NCBI RefSeq assembly: GCF_024972775.1
Contig: NZ_CP092282.1
Coordinates: 4,059,525 to 4,123,524, forward strand
DNA length: 64,000 nt
Reading direction: 5' to 3'
Source of the DNA: Dehalobacter sp. DCM
GTDB lineage: Bacteria; Bacillota; Desulfitobacteriia; Desulfitobacteriales; Syntrophobotulaceae
Shown: positions 1-8,607 of the stretch, one piece after another
Layout: the number at the start of each line of letters is the position of its first letter
Numbering within the stretch: position 1 is the first letter of the stretch
Made by a program: the position numbers and the translations under genes
Notes under the pieces: generated by a model
What the model saw: only the letters and a program-made list of their open reading frames with translations
Database searches by the model: none
What the model was told of the DNA's origin: nothing

Positions 1-1727
1 TTACGTGTGGATTCCAATTTCTCGAAGTGAAAGCGCAGATCATTTCCCGGTGTGTTCCCTGTAATCAGCATAAAGCGCAGCGTATCGGCTCCGTACTCGT
101 TGATGACCTCGATCGGGTCAATCCCATTGCCCAGCGATTTACTCATCTTGCGCCCCTGCGCATCGAGAATCAGACCATGGATCATCACCTTGTGAAAAGG
201 TACATCCTTTTGGAATTCCAGTCCCATAAATATCATCCGAGCAACCCAGAAGAAAATAATATCCCTTCCGGTCACCAGTACACTGGTCGGATAATACGTT
301 TGCAGCTCGGCTGTCTTTTCCGGCCAGCCCATAGTTGAAAATGGCCAAAGAGCTGAAGAGAACCAGGTGTCCAATACATCCGGATCCTGTTCAAGATGAT
401 GGCTGCCGCATTGGGGACAAACCTCAGGATCCTCTTTGACACAGATTTCTGCCCCGCAATTCTGGCAATACCAAACCGGGATGCGGTGGCCCCACCAGAG
501 TTGTCTGGAGATACACCAATCTCGGATGTTTTCCAGCCAGCCAGTATAGATCCGGGCAAACCGTTCCGGCACAAATTGCAGATCGCCATCGTGAACGACC
601 TGAATGGCAGGTTCAGCCAAGGGTTTCATTTTGACAAACCACTGCTGACTGACGCGGGGTTCAACAACCGTCGAACAACGATAGCATTCGCCGACAGCGT
701 GGGTATGAGGCTCAATTTTCTCAAGCAGCCCGAGCGCTTCCAAGTCTTTGACAATTTCCCGGCGGGCTTCGTACCGGTCCATGCCCTGATATTTGCCGCC
801 GTTCTCATTGATTTTGGCATCACTGCTTAAAACAGTGATTTGTTCGAGATGATGGCGGAGCCCCATTTCAAAATCATTCGGGTCATGCGCCGGGGTTATT
901 TTTACCGCTCCTGTCCCGAATTCTTTCTCGACGTACTCATCGGTTATAACAGGAATTTCTCGGTTCATCAGCGGCAGGATCACGGTCTTTCCGGCTAAAT
1001 GACGGTAGCGCTCATCCTCAGGATGAACAGCAACGGCCACGTCACCGAGCATCGTTTCCGGACGGGTTGTAGCTACAACAACACCGTCACCGCCATCGGC
1101 AGCCGGATAACGGATATGCCACAAATGACCTTCCCGTTCATTATGTTCAACTTCAATATCGGATATGGTCGTATGGCACTTGGAGCACCAATTGACAATA
1201 TAGTTGCCGCGGTAAATCAATCCTTTTTGATATAAGTTGACAAACACTTCGCGAACAGCCTTGGAACAGCCTGCATTCATTGTAAACCTTTCACGTGACC
1301 AGTCGCAGGAAGCCCCGAGCTTACGCAGCTGACGGGTAATCGTTCCGCCATACTGCTCTTTCCATGCCCAGACTCTTTCCAAAAATTTTTCACGTCCAAG
1401 TTCGTGTCGGTTTGTCCCTTCCTTAGCTAACTGCTCTTCGACCTTCGCCTGGGTGGCGATGCCGGCATGGTCCGTGCCGGGGATCCACAGCGTATTAAAT
1501 CCCTGCATCCGTTTAAACCGTGTCAGGATATCCTGCAGGGTGTTATCCATCGCATGACCCAAATGCAGCGATCCTGTTACATTTGGCGGCGGCATAACAA
1601 TACTGAAAGGTTCCTGTTCTCCACTGACCTCGGGTGTAAAGAAACCATTCTTTTCCCAGTATTCATACCACTTGTCTTCTACCTGGCCAGGATCGTATAT
1701 TTTGGCCATTTGCTGTTCCTCATTCAT
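1..1727 (-). CDS. valS: valine--tRNA ligase, N-terminal part (runs off the window)
   Basis: Class I aminoacyl-tRNA synthetase that charges tRNA-Val in the cytoplasm. About 575 residues are present, reading from the ATG at 1727 to the window edge without a stop; the anticodon-binding C-terminal part lies outside. The HIGH-type motif in [13 protein letters not shown] is near residue 50 and the KMSKS loop ([11 protein letters not shown]) near residue 526. Between them are the editing domain and a CxxC...CxxC zinc site ([16 protein letters not shown]). The start is fixed by an AAGGAG ribosome site about 8 nt upstream. The gene has its own strong promoter and a terminator hairpin in its leader, described separately. 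The identity is secure; only the 3' end is unseen. Confidence 0.97.
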   Translation of the reverse strand, partial: MNEEQQMAKIYDPGQVEDKWYEYWEKNGFFTPEVSGEQEPFSIVMPPPNVTGSLHLGHAMDNTLQDILTRFKRMQGFNTLWIPGTDHAGIATQAKVEEQLAKEGTNRHELGREKFLERVWAWKEQYGGTITRQLRKLGASCDWSRERFTMNAGCSKAVREVFVNLYQKGLIYRGNYIVNWCSKCHTTISDIEVEHNEREGHLWHIRYPAADGGDGVVVATTRPETMLGDVAVAVHPEDERYRHLAGKTVILPLMNREIPVITDEYVEKEFGTGAVKITPAHDPNDFEMGLRHHLEQITVLSSDAKINENGGKYQGMDRYEARREIVKDLEALGLLEKIEPHTHAVGECYRCSTVVEPRVSQQWFVKMKPLAEPAIQVVHDGDLQFVPERFARIYTGWLENIRDWCISRQLWWGHRIPVWYCQNCGAEICVKEDPEVCPQCGSHHLEQDPDVLDTWFSSALWPFSTMGWPEKTAELQTYYPTSVLVTGRDIIFFWVARMIFMGLEFQKDVPFHKVMIHGLILDAQGRKMSKSLGNGIDPIEVINEYGADTLRFMLITGNTPGNDLRFHFEKLESTR

Positions 1728-1753
1728 AAAAAGGCTCCTTTCGAACCAAACTC

Positions 1754-1786
1754 AAAAAAATCTTTCAGCCCAAAGGACGAAAGATT
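1754..1786 (-). terminator. intrinsic terminator or attenuator in the valS leader
   Basis: On the minus strand an 8-bp stem (AATCTTTC / GAAAGATT, 1759-1766 with 1779-1786) is followed by seven T (1754-1760). It lies only about 27 nt before the valS ATG and downstream of a good promoter, so valS transcripts must pass through it. It may attenuate valS or end read-through from the upstream glycosylation genes. I see no T-box specifier or AGGGTGG antiterminator sequence. Confidence 0.7.
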
Positions 1787-1823
1787 AATGCACTAGTGCC
1801 TTGTCAGCCAATTCTAATTTTTT

Positions 1824-1852
1824 ATTATAATGAGGACAGAAGAAAAAGTCAA
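1824..1852 (-). promoter_or_regulatory. sigma-A promoter of valS
   Basis: On the minus strand TTGACT (1847-1852) is separated by exactly 17 nt from a consensus TATAAT (1824-1829). The predicted start of transcription is near 1817, giving a leader of about 90 nt that contains a short palindrome GCACTAGTGC (1790-1799) and the terminator hairpin. Confidence 0.8.
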
Positions 1853-1864
1853 AATAATTATCGG

Positions 1865-2212
1865 TTACAGAACATTTAGGACCACAACACCGCTGACAAT
1901 AAGTCCGGTACCAATAAGCTTTTGGATATCGATCTGCTCTTGGAGAAAAAAGAATGATAATAGCATAACAAAAATATAACCCATGCTGACCATCGGATAA
2001 GCGATACTCAATTCCAACTTTCTTAAGACAAAAATCCAGAGGACCATACTGATAACAAAGCAGGAAATCGATAAGACCATTTTGGTATTGATCGCCGTTA
2101 AGATCAGATTCCAAATGCCGCTGCCTGTTTCCAGCTCTTCCGAAGCTAATTTCAGACCAAATTGTCCGACGGATCCCAACGCAATTGAAATAAGGGCTAA
2201 TAGATAGATCAT
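1865..2212 (-). CDS. SMR/EamA-like small membrane transporter, probable lipid-linked sugar flippase
   Basis: Protein of 115 residues with four predicted membrane helices and the SMR/DMT fold pattern (an early GQFGLKLA helix, then PMVSMGYIFV and a final hydrophobic helix). Small SMR-like proteins such as ArnE/ArnF move undecaprenyl-phosphate sugars across the membrane. It lies last in a minus-strand set after a GT2 and a GT-C glycosyltransferase, so flipping a lipid-linked sugar is a better guess than drug export. The ATG at 2212 has an AGGAGC site upstream. The membrane family is clear; the substrate is inferred from neighbours only. Confidence 0.75.
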   Translation of the reverse strand: MIYLLALISIALGSVGQFGLKLASEELETGSGIWNLILTAINTKMVLSISCFVISMVLWIFVLRKLELSIAYPMVSMGYIFVMLLSFFFLQEQIDIQKLIGTGLIVSGVVVLNVL

Positions 2213-2268
2213 TTTCTTGTATGCTCCTATTCATCTAGCTTTTGCTCATGGAATGATTATCGCTACCG

Positions 2269-3027
2269 TTATCTTACCCTTCCCAGCAGGGAAAAATACC
2301 CTTTAACGGTCTTTGAAACGTTCATTTTACTGCTGCCTTCTTTTTGTTGATAATTGAGGACCAGCGGGACCTCAGCTGCTTTTATCTCCATCCTGCTAAA
2401 TTTGGCAGCGATTTCAGCCATACAGTCGAAACCATTGGTTGTAATCAAATCGCGCCAGCGCGTCTGCGCTTGTTTGATTGTTTTTACCCGATAGGCGCGA
2501 TAACCGGAAGAATAATCGTTCATGTTCCGGATAGGAAAAAATACCTTAAAGAAAATCATCGCACCGCGACTGAATAATTTTCGGAGGGTTTTTAATCCGA
2601 GTTCGTATCCACCGGGGGTAAAACGGGAAGCAACAACAAGATCGAGATCACGCTTATCCAATGTGGTAACCATGCTTTCGATCAAGAGCGGATTATGCGT
2701 ATTATCCGCGTCCATGGTAACAAGAACGTCATTATCTTTTAAGTGCGTTATGGCATAGTGCATGATCGTTTTGACTGCTTCTCCAAGTCCTTTGTTTCCA
2801 GAATGTCGGACAAGCGTCACATGGTCATGCTCCCGAGAATAGGTCTCAACGATTTGTGCCGTAGAATCCTTGCTGCCGTCATCGACAACAACGACCTGGA
2901 TCTCGTATTGGCTGATACTCCGAAAGGCTGTAATGCTTTTCAGAAGATTTAAAATGCCGCCGGCTTCATTATAGGCCGGTAATCCGATCATCACTTTAAA
3001 CTCATTTGAATTGGAATTATTGTCCAT
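2269..3027 (-). CDS. GT2 family glycosyltransferase (polyprenyl-phosphate sugar synthase type)
   Basis: Protein of 252 residues with the GT-A fold hallmarks of dolichol- or polyprenyl-phosphate hexose synthases: the N-terminal GLPAYNEA, DDGS at residues 49-52 and the metal-binding DAD at 106-108 (MDADNTHNP). There are no clear C-terminal membrane helices, so it resembles short DPM1-type enzymes that load a nucleotide sugar onto a polyprenyl phosphate at the inner face of the membrane. It would supply the donor for the GT-C enzyme encoded just upstream (gap about 60 nt), with the SMR-like protein as flippase. An AGGAGG site precedes the ATG. The sugar is unknown. Confidence 0.88.
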   Translation of the reverse strand: MDNNSNSNEFKVMIGLPAYNEAGGILNLLKSITAFRSISQYEIQVVVVDDGSKDSTAQIVETYSREHDHVTLVRHSGNKGLGEAVKTIMHYAITHLKDNDVLVTMDADNTHNPLLIESMVTTLDKRDLDLVVASRFTPGGYELGLKTLRKLFSRGAMIFFKVFFPIRNMNDYSSGYRAYRVKTIKQAQTRWRDLITTNGFDCMAEIAAKFSRMEIKAAEVPLVLNYQQKEGSSKMNVSKTVKGYFSLLGRVR

Positions 3028-3086
3028 TCTTTTTCCTCCTTGCTTTGAGGCATTGAATCATTGATTATGGCAACATACAAACACCC

Positions 3087-4886
3087 TCATTGGAGGATAT
3101 ACATGGGGTACCCTGGGACGTTTTCTATTTTGGGATATTTCTTTTGAATAAACGTCAGTAATTGGTTATTCTCATCACCATATATTTTCCCCAAAACCGG
3201 TACAAAATATTTTGCACCGCGCTGGATATAATAATTCAATTCATTAATTGGATCTTGAGGTACCTCGGAATAGATTCGGATATGATAACGCCAGCCTCTG
3301 CGATCAGCCAGGCTTAAAAGACAAGGATCAATAGACCCTACAACCAGAAGGTCATTGGGTTGGGTTATTTGCCTGACGACAGCAACCTGCTCCGCCATGG
3401 CGGTATTCACTGTATACATTGGTTTGACCGCATGATAACTCTCAGCCATTAGGATGAAGAGAAGTGTACACGCGATAAGCATACTCCCCTTAGCCTTACC
3501 CCTTCCGACTCCCGGACTATGTCTAGTACAACGTTCTCTAAATACCATGACAGATGGATGTAATAATCTGGGCTGGTCTGCATGCCACATTCCGCTTTCG
3601 GCTCTTGCGCCATCCTTGGCGCAAAGAGCCGCGCTGCGCAATCCATGCTCCGCTTGTCGCCGGAACTGTGGCACGCAGACCTGATTTGAGGTGTAAAGAG
3701 AATTTAAGAATGATGTACTAGTACAATGGCCGTCACAGCAGCCGCGCTTCGCTTTCCTTGCTTCGCTTGACGCCGGAACGTGTGGCACCCAGACTGATTT
3801 GGGGTGTAAAAAATGTGTCAGGGAATTGGACAAAGATTTTAAGAACGTTGTACTCGTTTTTGGGTTTGCAGAGCTGATCTGAGCAATAAAATTTCCGATG
3901 AGGAGCGAACAGGGAACGGTTAGAAAAATAAGATAATAGCTCAACCTGATGGGACTGACGATTAGCACAACTTCGAGAACCATCGCCAAAAACCAAACCA
4001 TAAAAATTTTCTGATTGGACGATAGCGTGAAAAGACCGGCCAATGTCAGGATTATTCCGGTAAACCCCAGCGTCACCGGGAGTGTTCCTGCGAAAAACTT
4101 CAAAGCTTCCGTACTGTAAAAAGCAGTCAAGGCATGCTTGAAAACCAGATCTCTGCTAATACCAACAGTGAATAGATAATCAGCCACTCCGGCACTGTGG
4201 TAATAGTATCCTGCCGCAATTCCCAACGTAACAAAGGCATAGAGCCATAGTATCCCGTTCTTCAGCCATTGCCTGCCATCGTAGTGAAAACAAAGGTACA
4301 TCATAGGCAGTGCTGCAAATATAACGGGGGGTTTGGTCATGATGGCCAGAGCCATGAGTATAGCACTCAAGGCAAGAACCTTCTTTTTTGACTGGCGTAA
4401 TCCCAGATCGAACAAGTAAATACCGCCAATCCAAAACATAAGCGCGGCAGATTCCGGCATGACGGCGCGTGAATAATACACATTGACCGGCAAGATCCCA
4501 TAAATCAGCGCGGAAAAAGCCGCTCCTCGTTTATCCATATGAAGGCGCGCAAATAAATAAAGGAAGGCGGCGGATACCAGAAAGAAAATGATTGGAACTA
4601 AACGTGCCAAAAAGTAATGCTGCCCGAAGATACGATAAAGGATAGCAATAAGATAGGGCGTTATTTGTATTTCCAAGGCAGGGATGTTGGGAAACGGGCC
4701 ATCATAATTTAAATTAGGATGAAAAAGATGAGGATCATATTGCAGGAAATTACGGGCCATGGATTCTGTGTCAGCTTGCCGCCAACTATCTGCCATTTCC
4801 AACGGAGGGGTATTAATATGGTAGAGACGGATAACAAAAAGGAAAACAAGCAAAAAAAACAGGATGGCCATTTCTCTTTTTCTCAC
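3087..4886 (-). CDS. GT-C (GT39/PMT_2-like) membrane glycosyltransferase carrying an in-frame repeat insertion
   Basis: Protein of 599 residues from a GTG start at 4886 (GGAGGG site 7-8 nt upstream). The N-terminal 330 residues have an ArnT/GT39 layout: helix 1, an acidic first loop (MADSWRQADTES), then about ten membrane helices. After LLIGNFIAQISSA the hydrophobic pattern stops. Residues about 345-455 are basic, Cys/His/Arg-rich and come from a 334-bp palindromic repeat (3523-3856). A final helix (MLIACTLLFILM) and an extracytoplasmic tail then resume in the same frame. Without the insert the protein would be about 488 residues, normal for this family. It likely transfers a polyprenyl-linked sugar outside the membrane. 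Whether it still works is uncertain. It follows the MBL gene by 15 nt. Confidence 0.85.
   Translation of the reverse strand: MRKREMAILFFLLVFLFVIRLYHINTPPLEMADSWRQADTESMARNFLQYDPHLFHPNLNYDGPFPNIPALEIQITPYLIAILYRIFGQHYFLARLVPIIFFLVSAAFLYLFARLHMDKRGAAFSALIYGILPVNVYYSRAVMPESAALMFWIGGIYLFDLGLRQSKKKVLALSAILMALAIMTKPPVIFAALPMMYLCFHYDGRQWLKNGILWLYAFVTLGIAAGYYYHSAGVADYLFTVGISRDLVFKHALTAFYSTEALKFFAGTLPVTLGFTGIILTLAGLFTLSSNQKIFMVWFLAMVLEVVLIVSPIRLSYYLIFLTVPCSLLIGNFIAQISSANPKTSTTFLKSLSNSLTHFLHPKSVWVPHVPASSEARKAKRGCCDGHCTSTSFLNSLYTSNQVCVPQFRRQAEHGLRSAALCAKDGARAESGMWHADQPRLLHPSVMVFRERCTRHSPGVGRGKAKGSMLIACTLLFILMAESYHAVKPMYTVNTAMAEQVAVVRQITQPNDLLVVGSIDPCLLSLADRRGWRYHIRIYSEVPQDPINELNYYIQRGAKYFVPVLGKIYGDENNQLLTFIQKKYPKIENVPGYPMYILQ
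3523..3856. repeat. composite palindromic repeat inserted in the GT-C gene
   Basis: Outer ends are inverted: CTAGTACAACGTTCT at 3523-3537 and AGAACGTTGTACTCG at 3842-3856 (14 of 15 match). A central GTACTAGTAC (3715-3724) joins two head-to-tail copies. The left copy has an inner inverted repeat GGTCTGCATGCCACA / TGTGGCACGCAGACC and a hairpin around GGCTCTTGCGCCA; the right copy is shorter and decayed. Related sequence occurs at 15427, 39365 and 60914. The length (334 bp) keeps the surrounding reading frame usable. Confidence 0.85.
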
Positions 4887-4901
4887 GTCAGTGCCCTCCT
4901 G

Positions 4902-5726
4902 TTATTCTTCCCTTTGCCGGTCTTTTTCTTTGTCCGGAACTGCGATGGTCTTAAAATGACGAACAAGCCGATCGAGATGAGCCGTTAGTTCTTTCCCTTT
5001 CAAAGGTAGTCCGTGACTGGGTATTGCCAGCTCAGGCTCCAGTGCCCTAAGCTTAGCCACAGATTTTTCAGCAGTCTCCCAGTCTGAAGTGAAATATGCC
5101 GGTGGTCCTTTGACTTGCTCTGCTTGCGTCAGAACAGACAGCGCGGATTCCTGTTTGGTCGTCGTAAAGGCATCGCCCACAAGAAGCGTTTTATCCTTTT
5201 TTCTGAAAAAAGATACATGACCTTCCGTATGACCGGGCGTATGGATCCAACGCCACTCAGGAAAACCGGGAATTCGCCCGTCACGCGGCAGGGCTACAGC
5301 CCGATAATCCAGGTTAATACTGCGGTGGGGAAAGGACGGTGACAATTTGGCAATAAGTCCCTCATCTGCAGAAGGATCAGGTAGGGGATAATCCTTTTTC
5401 CCAGTGAGGTACGGAATTTCCCGTTCATGAGCAAATACGGGAACATCCCAGGTCTCCGCCAAATCAAGAACAGAACCAATATGATCAAAGTGTCCATGGG
5501 TTAATAAAATCAATTGCGGCGGATTATCCTTTCCAAAATATTCCGCAGCAGTGTTAATGATAAAATCAGCAGAATGATGGAGTGCGGTATCAACAAGCAT
5601 CCAGGAGTCTGAAGAACCAACAAGACAGACGTTGACCACGGTAAATTGCAGCAGGCAGATATCCGGTGCGACCTCTACGGAAGACTCCGTTAATTTGGAA
5701 ATACTGCCAAGCAGCTTGTTGATCAT
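4902..5726 (-). CDS. metallo-beta-lactamase-fold hydrolase (glyoxalase II-like)
   Basis: Protein of 274 residues from the ATG at 5726, chosen because a GGGAGG site lies 9 nt upstream; an upstream in-frame ATG at 5753 lacks one. The metal ligands are visible: THGHFDH (HxHxDH, residues about 77-82), then HTPGHTEGH, an aspartate in VGDAF and the final SHGLPL. This is the general MBL-fold set that binds two metals and hydrolyses thioesters or similar bonds. No signal peptide is seen, so it is cytoplasmic. It is the first gene of the minus-strand set followed by the glycosyltransferases; whether it shares their function is unknown. Confidence 0.87.
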   Translation of the reverse strand: MINKLLGSISKLTESSVEVAPDICLLQFTVVNVCLVGSSDSWMLVDTALHHSADFIINTAAEYFGKDNPPQLILLTHGHFDHIGSVLDLAETWDVPVFAHEREIPYLTGKKDYPLPDPSADEGLIAKLSPSFPHRSINLDYRAVALPRDGRIPGFPEWRWIHTPGHTEGHVSFFRKKDKTLLVGDAFTTTKQESALSVLTQAEQVKGPPAYFTSDWETAEKSVAKLRALEPELAIPSHGLPLKGKELTAHLDRLVRHFKTIAVPDKEKDRQREE

Positions 5727-6021
5727 ATAACCAAACCTCCCGTTGAGTATCATAACGGTACTGATGTGCCATCGTTACGGTTCAGAACCACCTTGATGCA
5801 GCTATCCTGTTTCTGATCGAAAATTATAATTGATTACCAGGATTAGCTTCTCCAACAATCGGATTGCTATACCAAAAAAAGCCCGGAATAACCGGGCTTT
5901 GGATAAGTGGAGCAGGATAACCTGCTATTTTAGTTTTTGTACCATTTCTTCGGCGGAAGGAACCGTCAAAAATCTTCTTTTTATCGGTCCGAGATTAAGG
6001 ATAACCTTGATTTCTAAATTT
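5727..6021. other. intergenic stretch with a terminator and an orphan reading frame
   Basis: A minus-strand terminator ends transcription of the small membrane protein gene. Between 5930 and 6015 the minus strand holds a start-less, protein-like frame (about 34 codons, ending VPSAEEMVQKLK then stop); see findings. No other gene is seen. Confidence 0.5.
5874..5900 (-). terminator. intrinsic terminator
   Basis: Stem GCCCGG / CCGGGC (5881-5886 with 5892-5897) extended by A-T pairs, loop of five, followed on the minus strand by a run of seven T. It closes the transcript of the gene ending at 6022. Confidence 0.85.
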
Positions 6022-6585
6022 TTACTTTCCTCTTAATTGGGATTTGCGATTAATCTCCCACCAATCGAATGCCTCTTCTTCTTCCGTTAGTTCTGATTTC
6101 TTATTACATAGATCATAGATCTTTGCCCGAACTAACTCGGAATCAGCATGATTGGGTTGCACCGATTCTCTTTTGGAATAGATATGACTCTCTGGACGAC
6201 TTGCGGGATAAACCCCCGGCCGTTCATAGTCCTGGGGTTTCGGATTCAGCACACCGGCTCCCAATATACCCGCCAGGAGTCCCAAGCCGATTCCTTCGGA
6301 AATCGTCTTCAGGGCCCCAAGGCTATCGATTGGAAAGTATAGCGCCAACAACCCGATTCCGACAATGGCATATCCTCCGGATGCTAAACCAGCTGCAAGG
6401 ATCCTTTCTGACACTTGACTGGCTCTAAAGCCTGCTGCCAGACAACTCAGTAAGAGTCCAAAGTCCACAACATATGCAATGATACTATTCTCAACACCGA
6501 TCAGATTGCAAACAAGAACGGTCACCAGCGTCAGAACAGTGACCAACAATCCAATGGTTACTCCCTTAAGGATGCTTGTTCCCAT
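6022..6585 (-). CDS. small integral membrane protein, TIGR04086/DUF3792-like
   Basis: Protein of 187 residues from the ATG at 6585, preferred over the ATG at 6606 because a GGGGTGA site sits just upstream. Four hydrophobic segments fill residues 5-110 with the glycine-rich pattern of the TIGR04086 membrane family of clostridia (IGLLV..., LLSCLAAGFRASQ, GLLAGILGAG). A charged cytoplasmic tail follows, with an acidic cluster (ELTEEEEAFDWWE). No function is known for this family. It is transcribed alone, with a terminator downstream. Confidence 0.7.
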   Translation of the reverse strand: MGTSILKGVTIGLLVTVLTLVTVLVCNLIGVENSIIAYVVDFGLLLSCLAAGFRASQVSERILAAGLASGGYAIVGIGLLALYFPIDSLGALKTISEGIGLGLLAGILGAGVLNPKPQDYERPGVYPASRPESHIYSKRESVQPNHADSELVRAKIYDLCNKKSELTEEEEAFDWWEINRKSQLRGK

Positions 6586-6714
6586 AAAATCACCCCGGTT
6601 TCGCAATATCTTTATAAAATATATTAGAACCGAAGGTCAGTTTATTCATAGAATCAGGAAATATTTACAAAATATTCTAAAGCGTGGTTTTATAACCGGC
6701 AAAATTCTCTCAAT

Positions 6715-7710
6715 CTATGGTGTTATCCCTTTAATAGCAAAGAACAGGAATATTGTGTAGAATACCCCGCCCAGGAGAAGGATCCCGGGATACAATGTTT
6801 TGGTCCTGCGAATAACCACATACTGAAGGCCGGCTGATAACAGAGCAAGTATCGCGCTGGCCAATGCCAGGGGTTCCAGCACCCAAGAAGTCAGTGAAAT
6901 ACCAATGGCGGGTATCACTGAGCTTTGAAACACCATCGCACCGGTGATATTTCCCATAGCCAATGTATCTTTACCACGACGGACCCAAAGCACACTGTTG
7001 AATTTTTCCGGCAGCTCCGTAGCAATCGGCGTGATGATAATAGCCAGGATAAATACAGGGATACCCAGCGCCGCCGAGACTGCCTGAACTGAGCGAATAA
7101 ATAATTCAGCTCCGCCGACAATGATAAGGAGTGCGGCGACAACCTGAACCAGCACAATGAATAACCCCGGTTCACCTCTCTTATGAAAATAACAGCAGGG
7201 TATTTCTTCTTCCAGGTTAGCTTCACCATGACTGCTTTTAATTGTCTGGTAAACATAGATGGCGTACGCGGCTAGAAGAATGATCACAACAATCATTTTT
7301 AACGAATGTGTCGGTAAAAATGAGGCGACAATGGCAAGAGCATATACAGCCAAAAAGAATTTCAAATCCCGTTCAATGACCTCCGGGTGGATATACATCG
7401 GACGATTATTTCGTCTGAATATAAACGCGGCAATCCCAGTAATACAAAAAGCCAGGGTTCCTAACATAAACGGCGCGCCCAGAATGGCACCAATACCAAT
7501 CTCATGGCCTCCCGCGCCTGTGGCAGTAAGGATAGCAATTATCGGAATCAGCGTCTCCGGCAAAGCCGTTCCAACCGCGGCAAAAATGCTTCCGACAGCA
7601 CCTTCGCCCAAATTGAGCTTTCTGCCAAGCCATTCAATACCGTTAGTAAATACTTCCGCGCCAAGCAGTATGATACCTAAACTAATAATCAATAAAATAA
7701 TATCCACCAT
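6715..7710 (-). CDS. CaCA-family cation exchanger (sodium/calcium exchanger type)
   Basis: Protein of 331 residues with two homologous halves of about five helices each. Each half carries the CaCA alpha-repeat: GAVGSIFAAVGTALPE near residues 37-52, and ITPIATELPEKFNS near residues 222-236 with the ion-coordinating glutamates. These exchangers move calcium or other cations against sodium or protons. A GGGGAGT site precedes the ATG. The gene starts 10 nt after the engB stop, so the two are probably cotranscribed. Confidence 0.88.
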   Translation of the reverse strand: MVDIILLIISLGIILLGAEVFTNGIEWLGRKLNLGEGAVGSIFAAVGTALPETLIPIIAILTATGAGGHEIGIGAILGAPFMLGTLAFCITGIAAFIFRRNNRPMYIHPEVIERDLKFFLAVYALAIVASFLPTHSLKMIVVIILLAAYAIYVYQTIKSSHGEANLEEEIPCCYFHKRGEPGLFIVLVQVVAALLIIVGGAELFIRSVQAVSAALGIPVFILAIIITPIATELPEKFNSVLWVRRGKDTLAMGNITGAMVFQSSVIPAIGISLTSWVLEPLALASAILALLSAGLQYVVIRRTKTLYPGILLLGGVFYTIFLFFAIKGITP

Positions 7711-7719
7711 GTCTTTGTC

Positions 7720-8322
7720 TTACTCCCCTGCTTCTTTTTCATAAATAATGTCATCAATCGCTTGGTTCAACTCTTCACTACCGGTTCCATCCTCTGTCGA
7801 AAAAGGGATGATTGCCCGCCAATCCGGAATATTTAAGGCATCGGCAATAACCTTTAAATGTTTTGGTCGCTGTCCCCTGGAGATTTTATCCGCTTTTGTG
7901 GCTATTACCAATACGGGTATCGCATTAACCCGAAGCATTTCCATCATTGTCTTATCATCCTCCGTCGGCTGATGACGAATATCAACCAGTTGGATGACTC
8001 CGCGCAGACTTTCACGTGTTCGAAAGTAGGTCTGCATCATCTTTCCCCATTGTGCCCGTGTCTCCATCGATACTTTTGCATAGCCGTATCCCGGCAAATC
8101 GACCAGATACCATTCGTCGTTGATGTTAAAAAAGTTGATCGTTTGTGTTTTGCCGGGTTTCCCGCCTACCTTCGCCAATGCTTTGCGGTTAACCAGCTTA
8201 TTAATGAGTGAAGATTTCCCCACATTGGACCGTCCGGCAACCGCAAGTTCTGGTCGGGTACCCTCCGGATATTGCAGCGGCTTCACTGCGGATATAACAA
8301 ATTCAGTTTTTCGAAAAATCAA
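7720..8322 (-). CDS. engB: ribosome biogenesis GTPase EngB/YsxC
   Basis: Protein of 200 residues, the normal length. GTPase motifs are all present: G1 GRSNVGKSS (30-38), switch I with KTQTINFF, G3 DLPGYG (75-80), G4 TKAD (142-145) and G5 near PFST. EngB is an essential GTPase that acts in assembly of the large ribosomal subunit. The start is a TTG at 8322 with AGGTGA 6 nt upstream. It lies downstream of lon on the same strand, an order common in Firmicutes. Confidence 0.96.
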   Translation of the reverse strand: MIFRKTEFVISAVKPLQYPEGTRPELAVAGRSNVGKSSLINKLVNRKALAKVGGKPGKTQTINFFNINDEWYLVDLPGYGYAKVSMETRAQWGKMMQTYFRTRESLRGVIQLVDIRHQPTEDDKTMMEMLRVNAIPVLVIATKADKISRGQRPKHLKVIADALNIPDWRAIIPFSTEDGTGSEELNQAIDDIIYEKEAGE

Positions 8323-8504
8323 AACGTTCTCACCTACCGATACGTTCTTGGCACAGGTACTATTTTACTCTATAATGACGGGGATTCCAAACCAAGAAAC
8401 CAAATATATTTTAGGACAACTAACTGAAAATAGACTTAAGATACCATATTAGTATATGCTGAGATAGTTGGATAATACTACCACTTCCTTCCCATACGTA
8501 TAGA

Positions 8505-8557
8505 AAGAGGCAGTGCCGCAAAACGACTTTTTCGTCTATTTGCAGCACCGCCGCTCA
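8505..8557 (-). terminator. long imperfect hairpin after lon, possible terminator
   Basis: On the minus strand GGTGCTGCAAATAGACG pairs imperfectly with a following GTCGTTTTGCGGCACTGCC across a short A-rich loop. It lies just beyond the lon stop, but the following T-run is weak (CTCTTTC), so the role as terminator is tentative. Confidence 0.4.
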
Positions 8558-8607
8558 TCTGTATAACATCACCAGTCGATCGACTGTTCCTAAACTTTGT
8601 CGTTAAA

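Noticed and set aside
1728-1860. T-box riboswitch ahead of valS
   Set aside because: The leader is only about 90 nt from the promoter and lacks the AGGGTGG T-box sequence and a specifier loop.
3449-3996. Small reading frames on both strands in the GT-C gene
   Set aside because: They lie within the palindromic repeat or opposite the real frame and have no ribosome site or recognisable sequence.
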